This document shows, in pieces, positions 25,188-33,279 of a DNA stretch of 64,000 bases; position 1 is the stretch's first letter; each line of letters begins with the position of its first letter. The stretch lies in assembly GCA_965248735.1 (NCBI GenBank), contig OZ252146.1:3348001-3412000 (forward strand), written 5' to 3'. Source of the DNA: Aldehydirespirator sp965248735 (lineage in GTDB: Bacteria; Actinomycetota; Acidimicrobiia; Acidimicrobiales; Aldehydirespiratoraceae). The translations under genes were made by a program, and so were the position numbers. The notes under the pieces are model-generated. The model searched no databases. It was not told the DNA's origin and worked only from the letters and a program-made list of their open reading frames with translations.

Positions 25188-26114
25188 ATGCACCGCAATC
25201 ATGGACTCCCCTTCTTCTACAAGCTTGACGACGGCCGAGTCGTAGAGCGCGAGCACCCCGACAGCACGGCGCTTGTCGCAGGAAGCGGCCTAGCGCGCCC
25301 GCCAGGCGGCGATCCGCTCCTGTTGGACCTTGCCTCAGACGCACTGGACGGACCGCCGGGCGGCGCAGTCCTGATCGGAGCCGGTGCAGCTCGAACCACC
25401 ATCGACCCGCCCTCCGGCGGCGCGCTCGCGCTGATCGGCCTGAGATGCCCGCCCGGGACCGTGGCGGCGGCATCCAGCGTGCAATGCAAGACCCTGTGGC
25501 CCGACGGCCACCGGCGGGGCGGCGTCCTCGCGTGGTGCGTCGATCGGCATGGATGCTCGCTGGCGCTGTTTCGCGATCAGACCGTCGGGGGCGCAGAGAT
25601 CCTCTCCACCGTGGCGGGAACGCTGCTCGACGCAGCGCTCCGGGCCCTGGGCCTGCCCACACCGCCGTGCCTGTCGCCCATCGTCTGGTTCCCGGACGGC
25701 GTGTTCCTGCACCGGGTGGCGCGACTGCTCCGGCGTCGAGGCGGTCTGTGCACCCGCCGGCGCCTGAGCTGGGAGAACCTGTCGGTGCTCTATCCGCTCA
25801 ACGACACCGGCGAGCCGCTCTCGCCCTGTCTGACGCGCTGGCTGAGACAGCAATTCCACACCGTCAACACGTGGTCGTCGCTGCGCGGCGGCGTCGCCAG
25901 ACTGCCCGCGGCGGCGCCGACGATCCTGCCCGGCTTGACCCCCCAGGTCGCCGGCTGGCTCGACGACGGAGCGTTCGCCCGCTGGGTGTTGAGCCGTGTG
26001 TCGGACGTTCCCAGCAGCCTCGAATGGCTGTGCAACCACCTCGATCAGGGCTTGGCGAACCAGCTGGTGATCGCGCTGGGCGATGTTCACGACCCCTCGC
26101 CGACGGCGCTATGA
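25188..26114 (+). CDS. Hypothetical protein
   Basis: About 308 residues from ATG 25188 (MHRNHGLPFFYKLDDGRVVE); an earlier ATG at 25098 is possible but its extension looks non-coding. Not recognised. It has a hydrophobic/glycine-rich first third (GGALALIGLRCPPGTVAAAS), a central helical part (AEILSTVAGTLLDAALRALG; IVWFPDGVFLHRVARLLRRR) and a conserved-looking RLSWENLSVLYPLNDTG block. There is no signal peptide or convincing membrane helix. The 199-base gap before it contains nothing I can name. Confidence 0.7.
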   Translation: MHRNHGLPFFYKLDDGRVVEREHPDSTALVAGSGLARPPGGDPLLLDLASDALDGPPGGAVLIGAGAARTTIDPPSGGALALIGLRCPPGTVAAASSVQCKTLWPDGHRRGGVLAWCVDRHGCSLALFRDQTVGGAEILSTVAGTLLDAALRALGLPTPPCLSPIVWFPDGVFLHRVARLLRRRGGLCTRRRLSWENLSVLYPLNDTGEPLSPCLTRWLRQQFHTVNTWSSLRGGVARLPAAAPTILPGLTPQVAGWLDDGAFARWVLSRVSDVPSSLEWLCNHLDQGLANQLVIALGDVHDPSPTAL

Positions 26115-26210
26115 CGCCACCACGCGAGCGCCCGAGAGACAATCCCGAGCCGGTTGCCACGGGCCCAGGGGGCGCGATCCACCCTAAGGGGCGCCGTATG
26201 CTGGCCGGTC

Positions 26211-27857
26211 GTGAGCGGGCCGAAACCGACCGGCGGATCGATCGCCCGTCGCCGTCTGCTGCTCGCGCTGGGATTCGGGGTCACGAACGTGGCCGTGCTC
26301 CGCCGGATCGGCTGGGGCGCCGACTCCGACGAGGATCCGCAGACCGAGCCCGTCGGTCCGCAGACCGCCGCGACCGACTCAACGCCGGCACCGGCCAGCT
26401 CAGCGCCGCCCACGGTCGTCTCGGAGCCAGCGCCGGATGGCCCGCCGCAGATACCGGTGCTAGACGAGTCGGCGGCACGCGGGCCCGACCACGTCTACGA
26501 CCTGGCCATCGTCGGCGGCCGTGTGATCGACCCAGCGTCGGGCTTCGACTCGGTGGCGAGCATCGGTATCAGCGGCTCGACTGTCGCCGCCATCGCGGCC
26601 GGTCCAGACGCAGCTCCGCTGCAGGCATCCACCACCATCGACGCCACCGGTCTGGTCGTGTCCCCCGGGTTCATCGACATCCTGTCGTACAGCCCCAACG
26701 GATACGGCGAGTGGTTCAAGCTGGCCGACGGTGTAACCACGAACCTGGGGATGCACGGCCTCGACAACCGCGCCGACCGCTGGTTCACGGCCCATCCCGA
26801 CGGAAGCTCCCCGGTGCACTTCGGCGGGGCCTACGACAACGCCTTCATTCGCCAGGCCCATGGCCTGGAGCCTTACGACGCCGCAGCCGGGGGCGCTTTG
26901 GAGGCCGTCCTCGAGGATGCACGCGCCGATCTTCGCAACGGGTTCGTCGGGCTCCACATGCAGCCCGAGTACACCCCGGGCACCACCGCCGACGATCTGC
27001 TCGCCCACGCCGCGCTCGCCGCGGAGCACGAGGTTCCCCTGTGCGTCCACGCCCGCTACTCAGACAACCTCCCTCCGGGCACCAACCTTCAAGCCATCAG
27101 CGAACTCGTGCGGGCGGCCCGCGAGACCGGGGCCCATGTCCACGTCGAGCACATCAACTCAACCGGCGGCACCGGGGTGATGGCCGAGGCGCTCGGACGC
27201 GTCGGCGACGCGATCGGCGAGGGGCTGGCCATGACGGCCTGCGTCTACCCCTACGAGTTCTGGGCCACGTACCTCAAGTCGGCTCGCTACGAGAACTGGC
27301 AGGAGAAGTTCGGCATCGGCTACGGCGACCTGCAGGTGGCGGGAACCTCGGAGAGGCTGACGGAGCAGACCTTCGCCGCGGCCTACGCCAACAACAGCCT
27401 GACCGCCGCGTTCGCCATGTCGGCCGCCGACGTGGAACTCCCGCTGCAGGCCGACTTCGTGATGGTCGGCAGCGACGCCATCCTCGACCGCTCCCACAAC
27501 AACCATCCCCGGTCCACCGGGTGCTTCAGCCGGGTGCTGGGCCGCTACGTGCGTGAGCGAGCCGTCGTCGACCTGCCCACGGCCCTGTCGAAGATGACGA
27601 TCCAGCCCGCCCGCCTGCTCGAGCGCCGCTGCCCCGCACTTCAGATGAAGGGCCGTCTCGGCATAGGCGCCGACGCCGATATCACCGTGTTCGACCCGGC
27701 CAGCGTGGCCGACCGCTCCACGATCGAGAATCCGGCCCAGGAGTCCGCGGGCATCCGATGGGTGGTGGTCGAGGGCCGCGTGGCCCGATCACCCGACGGC
27801 TCCACCGGCGAGGCACCCAACGGCCGGGGCCTCAAGTCAGACGTCGGCTCGGTCTGA
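26211..27857 (+). CDS. Exported amidohydrolase, D-aminoacylase-like, without the first HxH
   Basis: About 548 residues from GTG 26211. The N-terminus ARRRLLLALGFG is Tat-like and a Pro/Ala/Thr linker follows, so export is likely. The catalytic part resembles N-acyl-D-amino-acid deacylases: YDLAIVGGRVIDPASGFDS, SPGFIDILSYSPN, VPLCVHARYSDN, HVHVEHINSTGG (metal His) and FVMVGSDAILDRS (catalytic Asp). Where the family has an HxH metal pair after PGFID, this protein has ILSYSPN, so one metal site is absent. The replacement is embedded in a coherent conserved-looking block (EWFKLADGVTTNLGMHG), suggesting a distinct subfamily rather than decay. Confidence 0.85.
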   Translation: MSGPKPTGGSIARRRLLLALGFGVTNVAVLRRIGWGADSDEDPQTEPVGPQTAATDSTPAPASSAPPTVVSEPAPDGPPQIPVLDESAARGPDHVYDLAIVGGRVIDPASGFDSVASIGISGSTVAAIAAGPDAAPLQASTTIDATGLVVSPGFIDILSYSPNGYGEWFKLADGVTTNLGMHGLDNRADRWFTAHPDGSSPVHFGGAYDNAFIRQAHGLEPYDAAAGGALEAVLEDARADLRNGFVGLHMQPEYTPGTTADDLLAHAALAAEHEVPLCVHARYSDNLPPGTNLQAISELVRAARETGAHVHVEHINSTGGTGVMAEALGRVGDAIGEGLAMTACVYPYEFWATYLKSARYENWQEKFGIGYGDLQVAGTSERLTEQTFAAAYANNSLTAAFAMSAADVELPLQADFVMVGSDAILDRSHNNHPRSTGCFSRVLGRYVRERAVVDLPTALSKMTIQPARLLERRCPALQMKGRLGIGADADITVFDPASVADRSTIENPAQESAGIRWVVVEGRVARSPDGSTGEAPNGRGLKSDVGSV

Positions 27858-27867
27858 GGTCGGCAGC

Positions 27868-29082
27868 GTGGGCATGAGACCGCGGTTCCCGCTGGAGCGA
27901 AGCGTGGCATGGGCGCTGTTCGCCCTGATCGTGGCCGGCGCGGCGGCCTCGATCGCCCTCGACCGAGAAGCGCCGGCCCGCGACCCCGCCGCGTCCCCGA
28001 ACTCGGATGAAGCCGCCGAGGACACGCCCCCCGCGGGCTCCGACGCGGCTGACACGACCGCTACCGCGGCGCCACAAGAGGGCCCGAGAACCTTCACGAT
28101 CGCGGCCACCGGCGACCTGCTCATCCATGAGTCCGTCGCGGACGCGGCCAGCACAACCGACGGCTGGGACTTCTCTCCGATGTTCGCCCGCGTGGCGCCC
28201 ATCCTCAGAGCCGCCGACCTGGCCGTGTGCCACGTGGAGACGCCCATGTCGCCCAACAACGCCCGCCTGTCGTACTTCCCGGCGTTCATCGTGCCCAGAG
28301 AGCTGGCCGCGGCCATCGCCGATGCCGGCTACGACACCTGCTCCCTGGCCTCCAACCACGCCACCGACGCGGGGCGCGAGGGCGTCGTGGGCACCATCGC
28401 CGCCCTCGACCGGGCCGAGGTGGCCCACGCCGGCATGGCCCTCTCCGCAGAGGACCGCGACCGGGTCACGCTGCTCGAGGCGGGCGGCGCAACCGTCGCG
28501 CACCTGTCGTACGCCTACGGCTTCAACAACGGGGAGCTGCCCGAAGACGAGGCCTACCTCTCCAACATGATCGACGAGGCGGCCATCCTCGACGAGGCGA
28601 GGCGGGCGCGCCAGGAGGGCGCTGACTTCGTTGTGCTTTCGATGCACTGGGGCAAGAACTATGACGCGGCCCCCGACGAGCTGCAGACCGGCGTGGGTCC
28701 CCGCATGCTGGCCTCCCTCGACATCGACCTGATCCTCGGCCACCACGCTCACGTCGTGCAGCCAGTGACCCAGATCGGCGGCGAGTTCCTGGTGTACGGG
28801 CTGGGCAACTTCCTGTCGAACCAGTCCCCGGAGAGCTGCGACGAATGCCCGGTCGCCACCCAGGACGGCGTGATCGTGCACCTCACCGTGACCGAGGACA
28901 CCGCCAGCGGCCAGTGGCGGGTGAGCGAAATCTCTCATACGCCGACCTGGGTGGACCGCTCCACCTACGAGATCGTCGACGTGCTGCGCGGCTCGGGACG
29001 CGACCCGGCGGTGCTGGCAGAGTCGGCGCAGCGCACCGCGTCGGCGCTCGAAGCGTTCGGAACCGCGGTCGCGCCACGGTAG
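27868..29082 (+). CDS. CapA/PgsA-like metallophosphoesterase, membrane-anchored
   Basis: 404 residues. One N-terminal membrane segment (SVAWALFALIVAGAAASIAL), a Pro/Asp/Thr linker, then the CapA fold: IAATGDLLIHESV, ADLAVCHVETPMS, YDTCSLASNHATDAG, FVVLSMHWGKNYD, DLILGHHAHVVQP and YGLGNFLSNQ. These contain the Asp, Asn and His ligands of calcineurin-like enzymes. Relatives take part in poly-gamma-glutamate or capsule metabolism. It starts 10 bases after the amidohydrolase stop, probably the same transcript; joint action on a surface amide polymer is a guess. Confidence 0.9.
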   Translation: MGMRPRFPLERSVAWALFALIVAGAAASIALDREAPARDPAASPNSDEAAEDTPPAGSDAADTTATAAPQEGPRTFTIAATGDLLIHESVADAASTTDGWDFSPMFARVAPILRAADLAVCHVETPMSPNNARLSYFPAFIVPRELAAAIADAGYDTCSLASNHATDAGREGVVGTIAALDRAEVAHAGMALSAEDRDRVTLLEAGGATVAHLSYAYGFNNGELPEDEAYLSNMIDEAAILDEARRARQEGADFVVLSMHWGKNYDAAPDELQTGVGPRMLASLDIDLILGHHAHVVQPVTQIGGEFLVYGLGNFLSNQSPESCDECPVATQDGVIVHLTVTEDTASGQWRVSEISHTPTWVDRSTYEIVDVLRGSGRDPAVLAESAQRTASALEAFGTAVAPR

Positions 29083-29133
29083 AGCCGGGCGCGCCCGCAC
29101 CCCGGACGGTCCGCAGCCGCTCCCCTCGCGAAG

Positions 29134-29227
29134 CACACTCACGCCCCAGCCGCGCCCTCGCAGGTCACACTCACGCCCCAGCCGCGCCCTCGCAGGTCAC
29201 ACTCACGCCCCAGCCGCGCCCTCGCAA
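29134..29227. repeat. 32-bp tandem repeat, three copies
   Basis: The unit beginning CACACTCACGCCCCAGCCGC occurs at 29134, 29166 and 29198 with almost no divergence. It lies between the CapA gene and carD and is non-coding (32 is not a multiple of three). Near identity implies recent expansion. Confidence 0.95.
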
Positions 29228-29291
29228 GCAGCCCATTGCGCAGAGGCCCCGCGGGCGCATCGGGCCGCGCCGGAATCCTCGCCCGCGGCTG

Positions 29292-29297
29292 TAGAAT
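29292..29297 (+). promoter_or_regulatory. -10 element of carD (leaderless)
   Basis: TAGAAT ends 7 bases before the GTG start codon, so transcription would begin at or next to the start codon. No Shine-Dalgarno sequence is present. Confidence 0.5.
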
Positions 29298-29303
29298 CGG
29301 GGC

Positions 29304-29783
29304 GTGGGCTTCAAGGTCGGTGATCGGGTGGTGTACCCGCATCACGGTGCCGCCGAGGTTGTGAGACTGGAGAAGCGCACCGCCTTCGGAGAGGAGCAGG
29401 ACTACCTGGTTCTGCGCATGACCCACGGCGAGATGACCGTGTCCGTGCCCGCCGACAAGGCCGAGGACGTGGGGATGCGCTGGCCCATCAGCACCGAGGA
29501 CGTCGATGATCTCTTCGACGTCCTGGCCCGCAAAGACGTCCGCGAGCCGGCCAACTGGTCCCGCCGCTACAAGAACCACCAGGAGAAGCTGAAGTCGGGC
29601 GATGTGTACCAAGTGGCTGAGGTGGTACGCAACCTGGCCCTGCGCGACCGGGCCAAGGGACTCTCCGCCGGCGAGAAGACGCTCTACAACACGGCCCGCA
29701 GCGTGCTGGTGTCGGAGCTGTCGTTCGCGCTCCACGTGAGCGAGGACGAGGCCTCCCGCCGGGTCGACACCGCCCTGACCTAG
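29304..29783 (+). CDS. carD: CarD-family RNA polymerase-binding regulator
   Basis: 159 residues. The Tudor-like RNA-polymerase interaction domain is typical (FKVGDRVVYPHHGAAEVVRL; QDYLVLRMTHGEMTVSVPAD), followed by the helical DNA-binding domain with WSRRYKNHQEKLKSGDVYQV and the conserved tryptophan that stabilises open promoter complexes. CarD is an essential global regulator of rRNA and stress transcription in actinobacteria. Length fits the family (about 160). Confidence 0.96.
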   Translation: MGFKVGDRVVYPHHGAAEVVRLEKRTAFGEEQDYLVLRMTHGEMTVSVPADKAEDVGMRWPISTEDVDDLFDVLARKDVREPANWSRRYKNHQEKLKSGDVYQVAEVVRNLALRDRAKGLSAGEKTLYNTARSVLVSELSFALHVSEDEASRRVDTALT

Positions 29784-29798
29784 CCGCCGCGCGCGTCG

Positions 29799-29827
29799 GG
29801 CCGCCGATGTTGGTCGAGGCGATCAGC
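29799..29827. repeat. 29-bp direct repeat at the SDR gene's 3' end
   Basis: These 29 bases recur exactly at 29936-29964 inside the SDR gene (137 bases away). The outer copy contains the SDR stop codon (29823-29825), so the present gene end was created by, or captured in, a local duplication or deletion event. Confidence 0.85.
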
Positions 29828-30635
29828 GGACGAGTCCGCCCCCGTCGACGATCAGCGACTGTCCGTTGACCATGCTGGCCGCGTCGGAGGCCAGCCACAC
29901 GGCCACCTCGGCAACCTCGTCGGCGGTGAGCATCCGGCCGCCGATGTTGGTCGAGGCGATCAGCTTGGCGATCTCCTCGCTCTCCCCGATGAAGCGCCGG
30001 ATCATGGGCGTGTCGGTGGATCCGGGCAGCACGGCGTTGACCCTGATGCCGCGGCGGGCGTACTCCTGGGCGGCCGCCTTGGTGAGGCCCACCACACCGT
30101 GCTTGGCCGCGGTGTAGTGCGGCTGGCCCGGAGCGGCCACCACCCCCGCGCCCGAGGACGTGTTGACGATGGTCCCGCCGCCGTGGGCGACCATGTGGCG
30201 CAGTTCGTGCTTCATGCACAGGAACACGCTGGTCAGGTTGACCGCGATCATGCGGTCCCAGCGGGCCGCCTCGAGGTGGTGGAACTCCGACATCTGGTCC
30301 GAGATCCCGGCGTTGTTGAACGCGGCGTCTAGCCGGCCGTGCCGTGCGACGATCCGCTCGATCATGGCCGAGACCGCGGCCTCGTCGGTCACGTCCACCG
30401 CCGCGGCCGAGGCTCTGGGCTGCGGGTTCAGGGAGTTGATCGAGTCCGCCGTCTCCTGTGCACCCTCGGCGTTGAGGTCGGCGGCCACCACGTGTTCCGC
30501 GCCCTGGGCTGCGAACTGCACCGCCGCGGCCCGGCCGATGCCGCCCGCGGCCCCGGTGACCAGCACGACCTTTCCCTCGGCTAGGCCGCTGACCCCGCCG
30601 GCGCGGCCCTGCGGCCCGGTGTCGGCAACGCTCAC
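29823..30635 (-). CDS. Short-chain dehydrogenase/reductase
   Basis: 270 residues from GTG 30635. NAD(P)-binding TGAAGGIG, NNAG (FNNAGIS), catalytic Ser in VNTSSGAGV and YTAAKHG (YxxxK) are all present, with PGSTDTPM after the active site. It overlaps the thiolase stop by four bases (GTGA), so the two are translationally coupled, suggesting oxidation of a hydroxyacyl or alcohol intermediate before thiolysis. The last codons run into a 29-bp repeat. Confidence 0.94.
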   Translation of the reverse strand: MSVADTGPQGRAGGVSGLAEGKVVLVTGAAGGIGRAAAVQFAAQGAEHVVAADLNAEGAQETADSINSLNPQPRASAAAVDVTDEAAVSAMIERIVARHGRLDAAFNNAGISDQMSEFHHLEAARWDRMIAVNLTSVFLCMKHELRHMVAHGGGTIVNTSSGAGVVAAPGQPHYTAAKHGVVGLTKAAAQEYARRGIRVNAVLPGSTDTPMIRRFIGESEEIAKLIASTNIGGRMLTADEVAEVAVWLASDAASMVNGQSLIVDGGGLVR

Positions 30636-31783
30636 AGGCGCTCGATGATGGTGACGTTGGCCTGGCCGCCGCCCTCGCACATGGTCTGCAGGCCCCAGCG
30701 TCCGCCGGTGCGCTCCAGTTCGTGCATCAGGGTGGTCATCAGCTTGGCTCCGGTGCAGCCGAGCGGGTGTCCCAGCGCGATGGCCCCGCCGTTGACGTTG
30801 ACCTTGGAGTGGGGGATGTTGTGCTCGTGCATCCAGGCCATGGGCACCGGCGCGAAGGCCTCGTTGCACTCGAACAGGTCGAAGTCGTCGATGGCCATGC
30901 CGGTGCGCTCCAGCGCGTAGGCAGTGGCCGGGATGGGCCCGGTGAGCATGTAGATGGGGTCGTCGCCCCGCACCGACATGTGATGGATGCGGGCCCGGGG
31001 CGTCAGCCCGTGCTCGTCGACGGCCCGCTCCGACGCCACCAGCAAGGCCGCCGCCCCGTCGCTGATCTGGCTGGACACCGCCGCGGTTAGCCGCCCGCCC
31101 TCGGTGAGCGTCGGCAGCGACCGCATCCTCTCCAGGGACGTGTGGCGGCGGGGGCCCTCGTCGGTGGTCACCCCGTTGACGGGCTCGATCTCCGCCTCGA
31201 AGCGGCCCTCGTCTATGGCCCGGATGGCTCGGCGGTGGCTCTCCAGCGCGTAGGCCTCCATGTCGGCCCGGCTGATGTCCCACTTCTCCGCGATCATCTC
31301 CGCCCCCCGGAACTGGGAGACTTCCTGGGTCCCGTAGCGCTGCACCCATCCCTCGGAGCCGGTGAACGGATCGGCGTGGCCTAGAGGCTCGCCCGCGACC
31401 AGGGCGGTACCGATGGGGACCATGGACATGTTCTGGACTCCGCCCGCCACGACCACGTCGTGCACGCCTGCCTTGACGGCCATCGCCGCGAAGCTGACCG
31501 CTTGCTGGCCCGACCCGCACTGGCGGTCCACGGTCACGCCCGGCACAGCCTCGGGCAGGCCCGCGGCCAGCCAGCAGGTGCGGGCGATGTCGCCCGCGTT
31601 GGGGCCGACGTTGTCGAGGTTGCCGAATATCACGTCCTCGACGGCCATGGGGTCGACGCCGGTGCGGCGCAGCAGCGCCTTGATGGCCGCGGCCCCGAGG
31701 TCGGCGGGATGCACGTCGGCCAGCCCACCGCCCCGCCGGCCCGTGGGCGTGCGCACCGCATCGACTATGTATGCATCACTCAT
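30632..31783 (-). CDS. Thiolase (acetyl-CoA C-acetyltransferase family)
   Basis: 383 residues. The nucleophilic Cys is C89 in VDRQCGSGQQ; the catalytic His is H339 in GGAIALGHPLGCTG and the second Cys C369 in TMCEGGGQ. It performs thiolytic cleavage or condensation of acyl-CoA. Coupled to the SDR downstream and close to an LLM oxidoreductase and an acyl-CoA dehydrogenase, it suggests a beta-oxidation-like segment for an unusual acid. Confidence 0.96.
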   Translation of the reverse strand: MSDAYIVDAVRTPTGRRGGGLADVHPADLGAAAIKALLRRTGVDPMAVEDVIFGNLDNVGPNAGDIARTCWLAAGLPEAVPGVTVDRQCGSGQQAVSFAAMAVKAGVHDVVVAGGVQNMSMVPIGTALVAGEPLGHADPFTGSEGWVQRYGTQEVSQFRGAEMIAEKWDISRADMEAYALESHRRAIRAIDEGRFEAEIEPVNGVTTDEGPRRHTSLERMRSLPTLTEGGRLTAAVSSQISDGAAALLVASERAVDEHGLTPRARIHHMSVRGDDPIYMLTGPIPATAYALERTGMAIDDFDLFECNEAFAPVPMAWMHEHNIPHSKVNVNGGAIALGHPLGCTGAKLMTTLMHELERTGGRWGLQTMCEGGGQANVTIIERL

Positions 31784-31864
31784 GGCAGGTCCCCTTTCGG
31801 TTCCGGTCTCGTTTCGATTATGCCCCGACTCGGCCCGAGAACCCCGTAAGGGACACTGCGACGA

Positions 31865-32968
31865 TCATCCGAATTCGGGAATCACATGGGCGCCCATCAG
31901 CTCGATGGTCTGCATCACCTTGTCGTGGGGCACCTTGTACGGGTTGAACAGGCAGAACACCATGTCGCAACCGGTCGCCTCGTAGGCCCGGAACATCTCG
32001 ATCGCCCGATCGGCGTCACCGCAAACGCAGGCATTGGCGTCCAGCAGATAGTCCATGGTCAAGCGATCGATGGAGCCGTCCTCGACGTGGTCGGCTGTGG
32101 TGCCCAGGTAGTCGTAGGTCCCCAGCTCAGCCTCCATCTCGCGCAGCCACTGGGCCACCGACCCGATCAGGGTGGCGCCCTTGCGGGGATACCACTCGAA
32201 CGACTCGGCCGCCACCTCCACCGACTCCGCCACAGTGGGCGCCACGTTGACCATGGTGAAGGTGGCGGCCTGATCATTGACGAACCGGCCCACAGGTTCG
32301 GTGCAGGCGGCGATGCCCTCCCGGTAGATGGCGATGCGCCGGGCCAGCTCCTCGGGCGGGGTGCCCACCGAGAACGACAGCAGCCCCAAGCCCGCCTCAC
32401 CGACCATACGATGTCCCCCGTCGGAGCTGGTTGCGGCCCACAGCGGCGGATGGGGACGCTGGATGGGCTTGGGCAGAACCCGACGCCTCGGCATCTGCCA
32501 GTAGTGGCCGTCCCACTCGATCTCGTCGGAGGTCATGGCGGCGACGGTCATCTCCAGCGCCTCGCGCCACATGGCCCGGGTCTCGCTGGGATGGATGCCG
32601 AATCCCTCCAGCTCGGCCCGGGTGGCCGACCGGCCAGTGCCCAGCTCCACCCGCCCGTTCGACAAGAGGTCCAGCACCGCCACCGACTCGGCGGTGCGCA
32701 CCGGATGGTTGTAGGGCCTGGGCATGAGCCGCACGCCGTAGCCCAGCCGCAGGTTCTCGGTGACCGCGGCCAAATGGCCGTAGAGGACCTCGGGGTTGGA
32801 GCAGTGCGAGAACTCCTCCAGGAAGTGGTGCTCCACGGTCCAGACCGAGTGGAACCCGACCCGATCGCCCAGCCGGACCTGCTCCACCACCTCCTGGTAG
32901 GCCTGCTGCTCGCTGTGGCGCGACCACGGCCGGGCCACCGGGATCTCGTAGAACATGGCGAACTTCAC
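31865..32968 (-). CDS. LLM-class flavin-dependent monooxygenase (luciferase-like)
   Basis: About 367 residues from GTG 32968 (VKFAMFYEIPVARPW), chosen because upstream in-frame codons are Arg-rich and a GAAAGG site precedes it. The luciferase fold is clear: VGFHSVWTVEHHFLEEFSHC, LRLGYGVRLMPRPYNHPV, LDLLSNGRVELGTGRSATR and KPIQRPHPPLWAATSS. It may use FMNH2 or F420. The substrate is unknown; it lies beside thiolase/SDR genes. Confidence 0.9.
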   Translation of the reverse strand: MKFAMFYEIPVARPWSRHSEQQAYQEVVEQVRLGDRVGFHSVWTVEHHFLEEFSHCSNPEVLYGHLAAVTENLRLGYGVRLMPRPYNHPVRTAESVAVLDLLSNGRVELGTGRSATRAELEGFGIHPSETRAMWREALEMTVAAMTSDEIEWDGHYWQMPRRRVLPKPIQRPHPPLWAATSSDGGHRMVGEAGLGLLSFSVGTPPEELARRIAIYREGIAACTEPVGRFVNDQAATFTMVNVAPTVAESVEVAAESFEWYPRKGATLIGSVAQWLREMEAELGTYDYLGTTADHVEDGSIDRLTMDYLLDANACVCGDADRAIEMFRAYEATGCDMVFCLFNPYKVPHDKVMQTIELMGAHVIPEFG

Positions 32969-33279
32969 GGCTGCTGCCTTTCGAGGCCCCGCGGATTGGT
33001 GACGCCGCCTCGCGGTGCAGCGTCGTGTTTCCCGCTCTTGTTCGCTGCGCTCACGGGCCGCTCGGGCCACGGCCTCGCTGGGCGCCTCGCGAAGATCTTC
33101 ATGTTCCGCTGCCTATCCGCTCAGCCTCTTGGGTGGTCGTGGGCTTGCGCCCGATGGTGGCTATAGACGTGGGGCCGAGCATGGCGAAGCCCGGCAACCC
33201 GTAGCGTTCGTTGAGCATCTCGGACACGCCCGCAGAGGGTAACGGTCATCGCCCGAGCGCCCAGGAGAAGAGAATCGCC

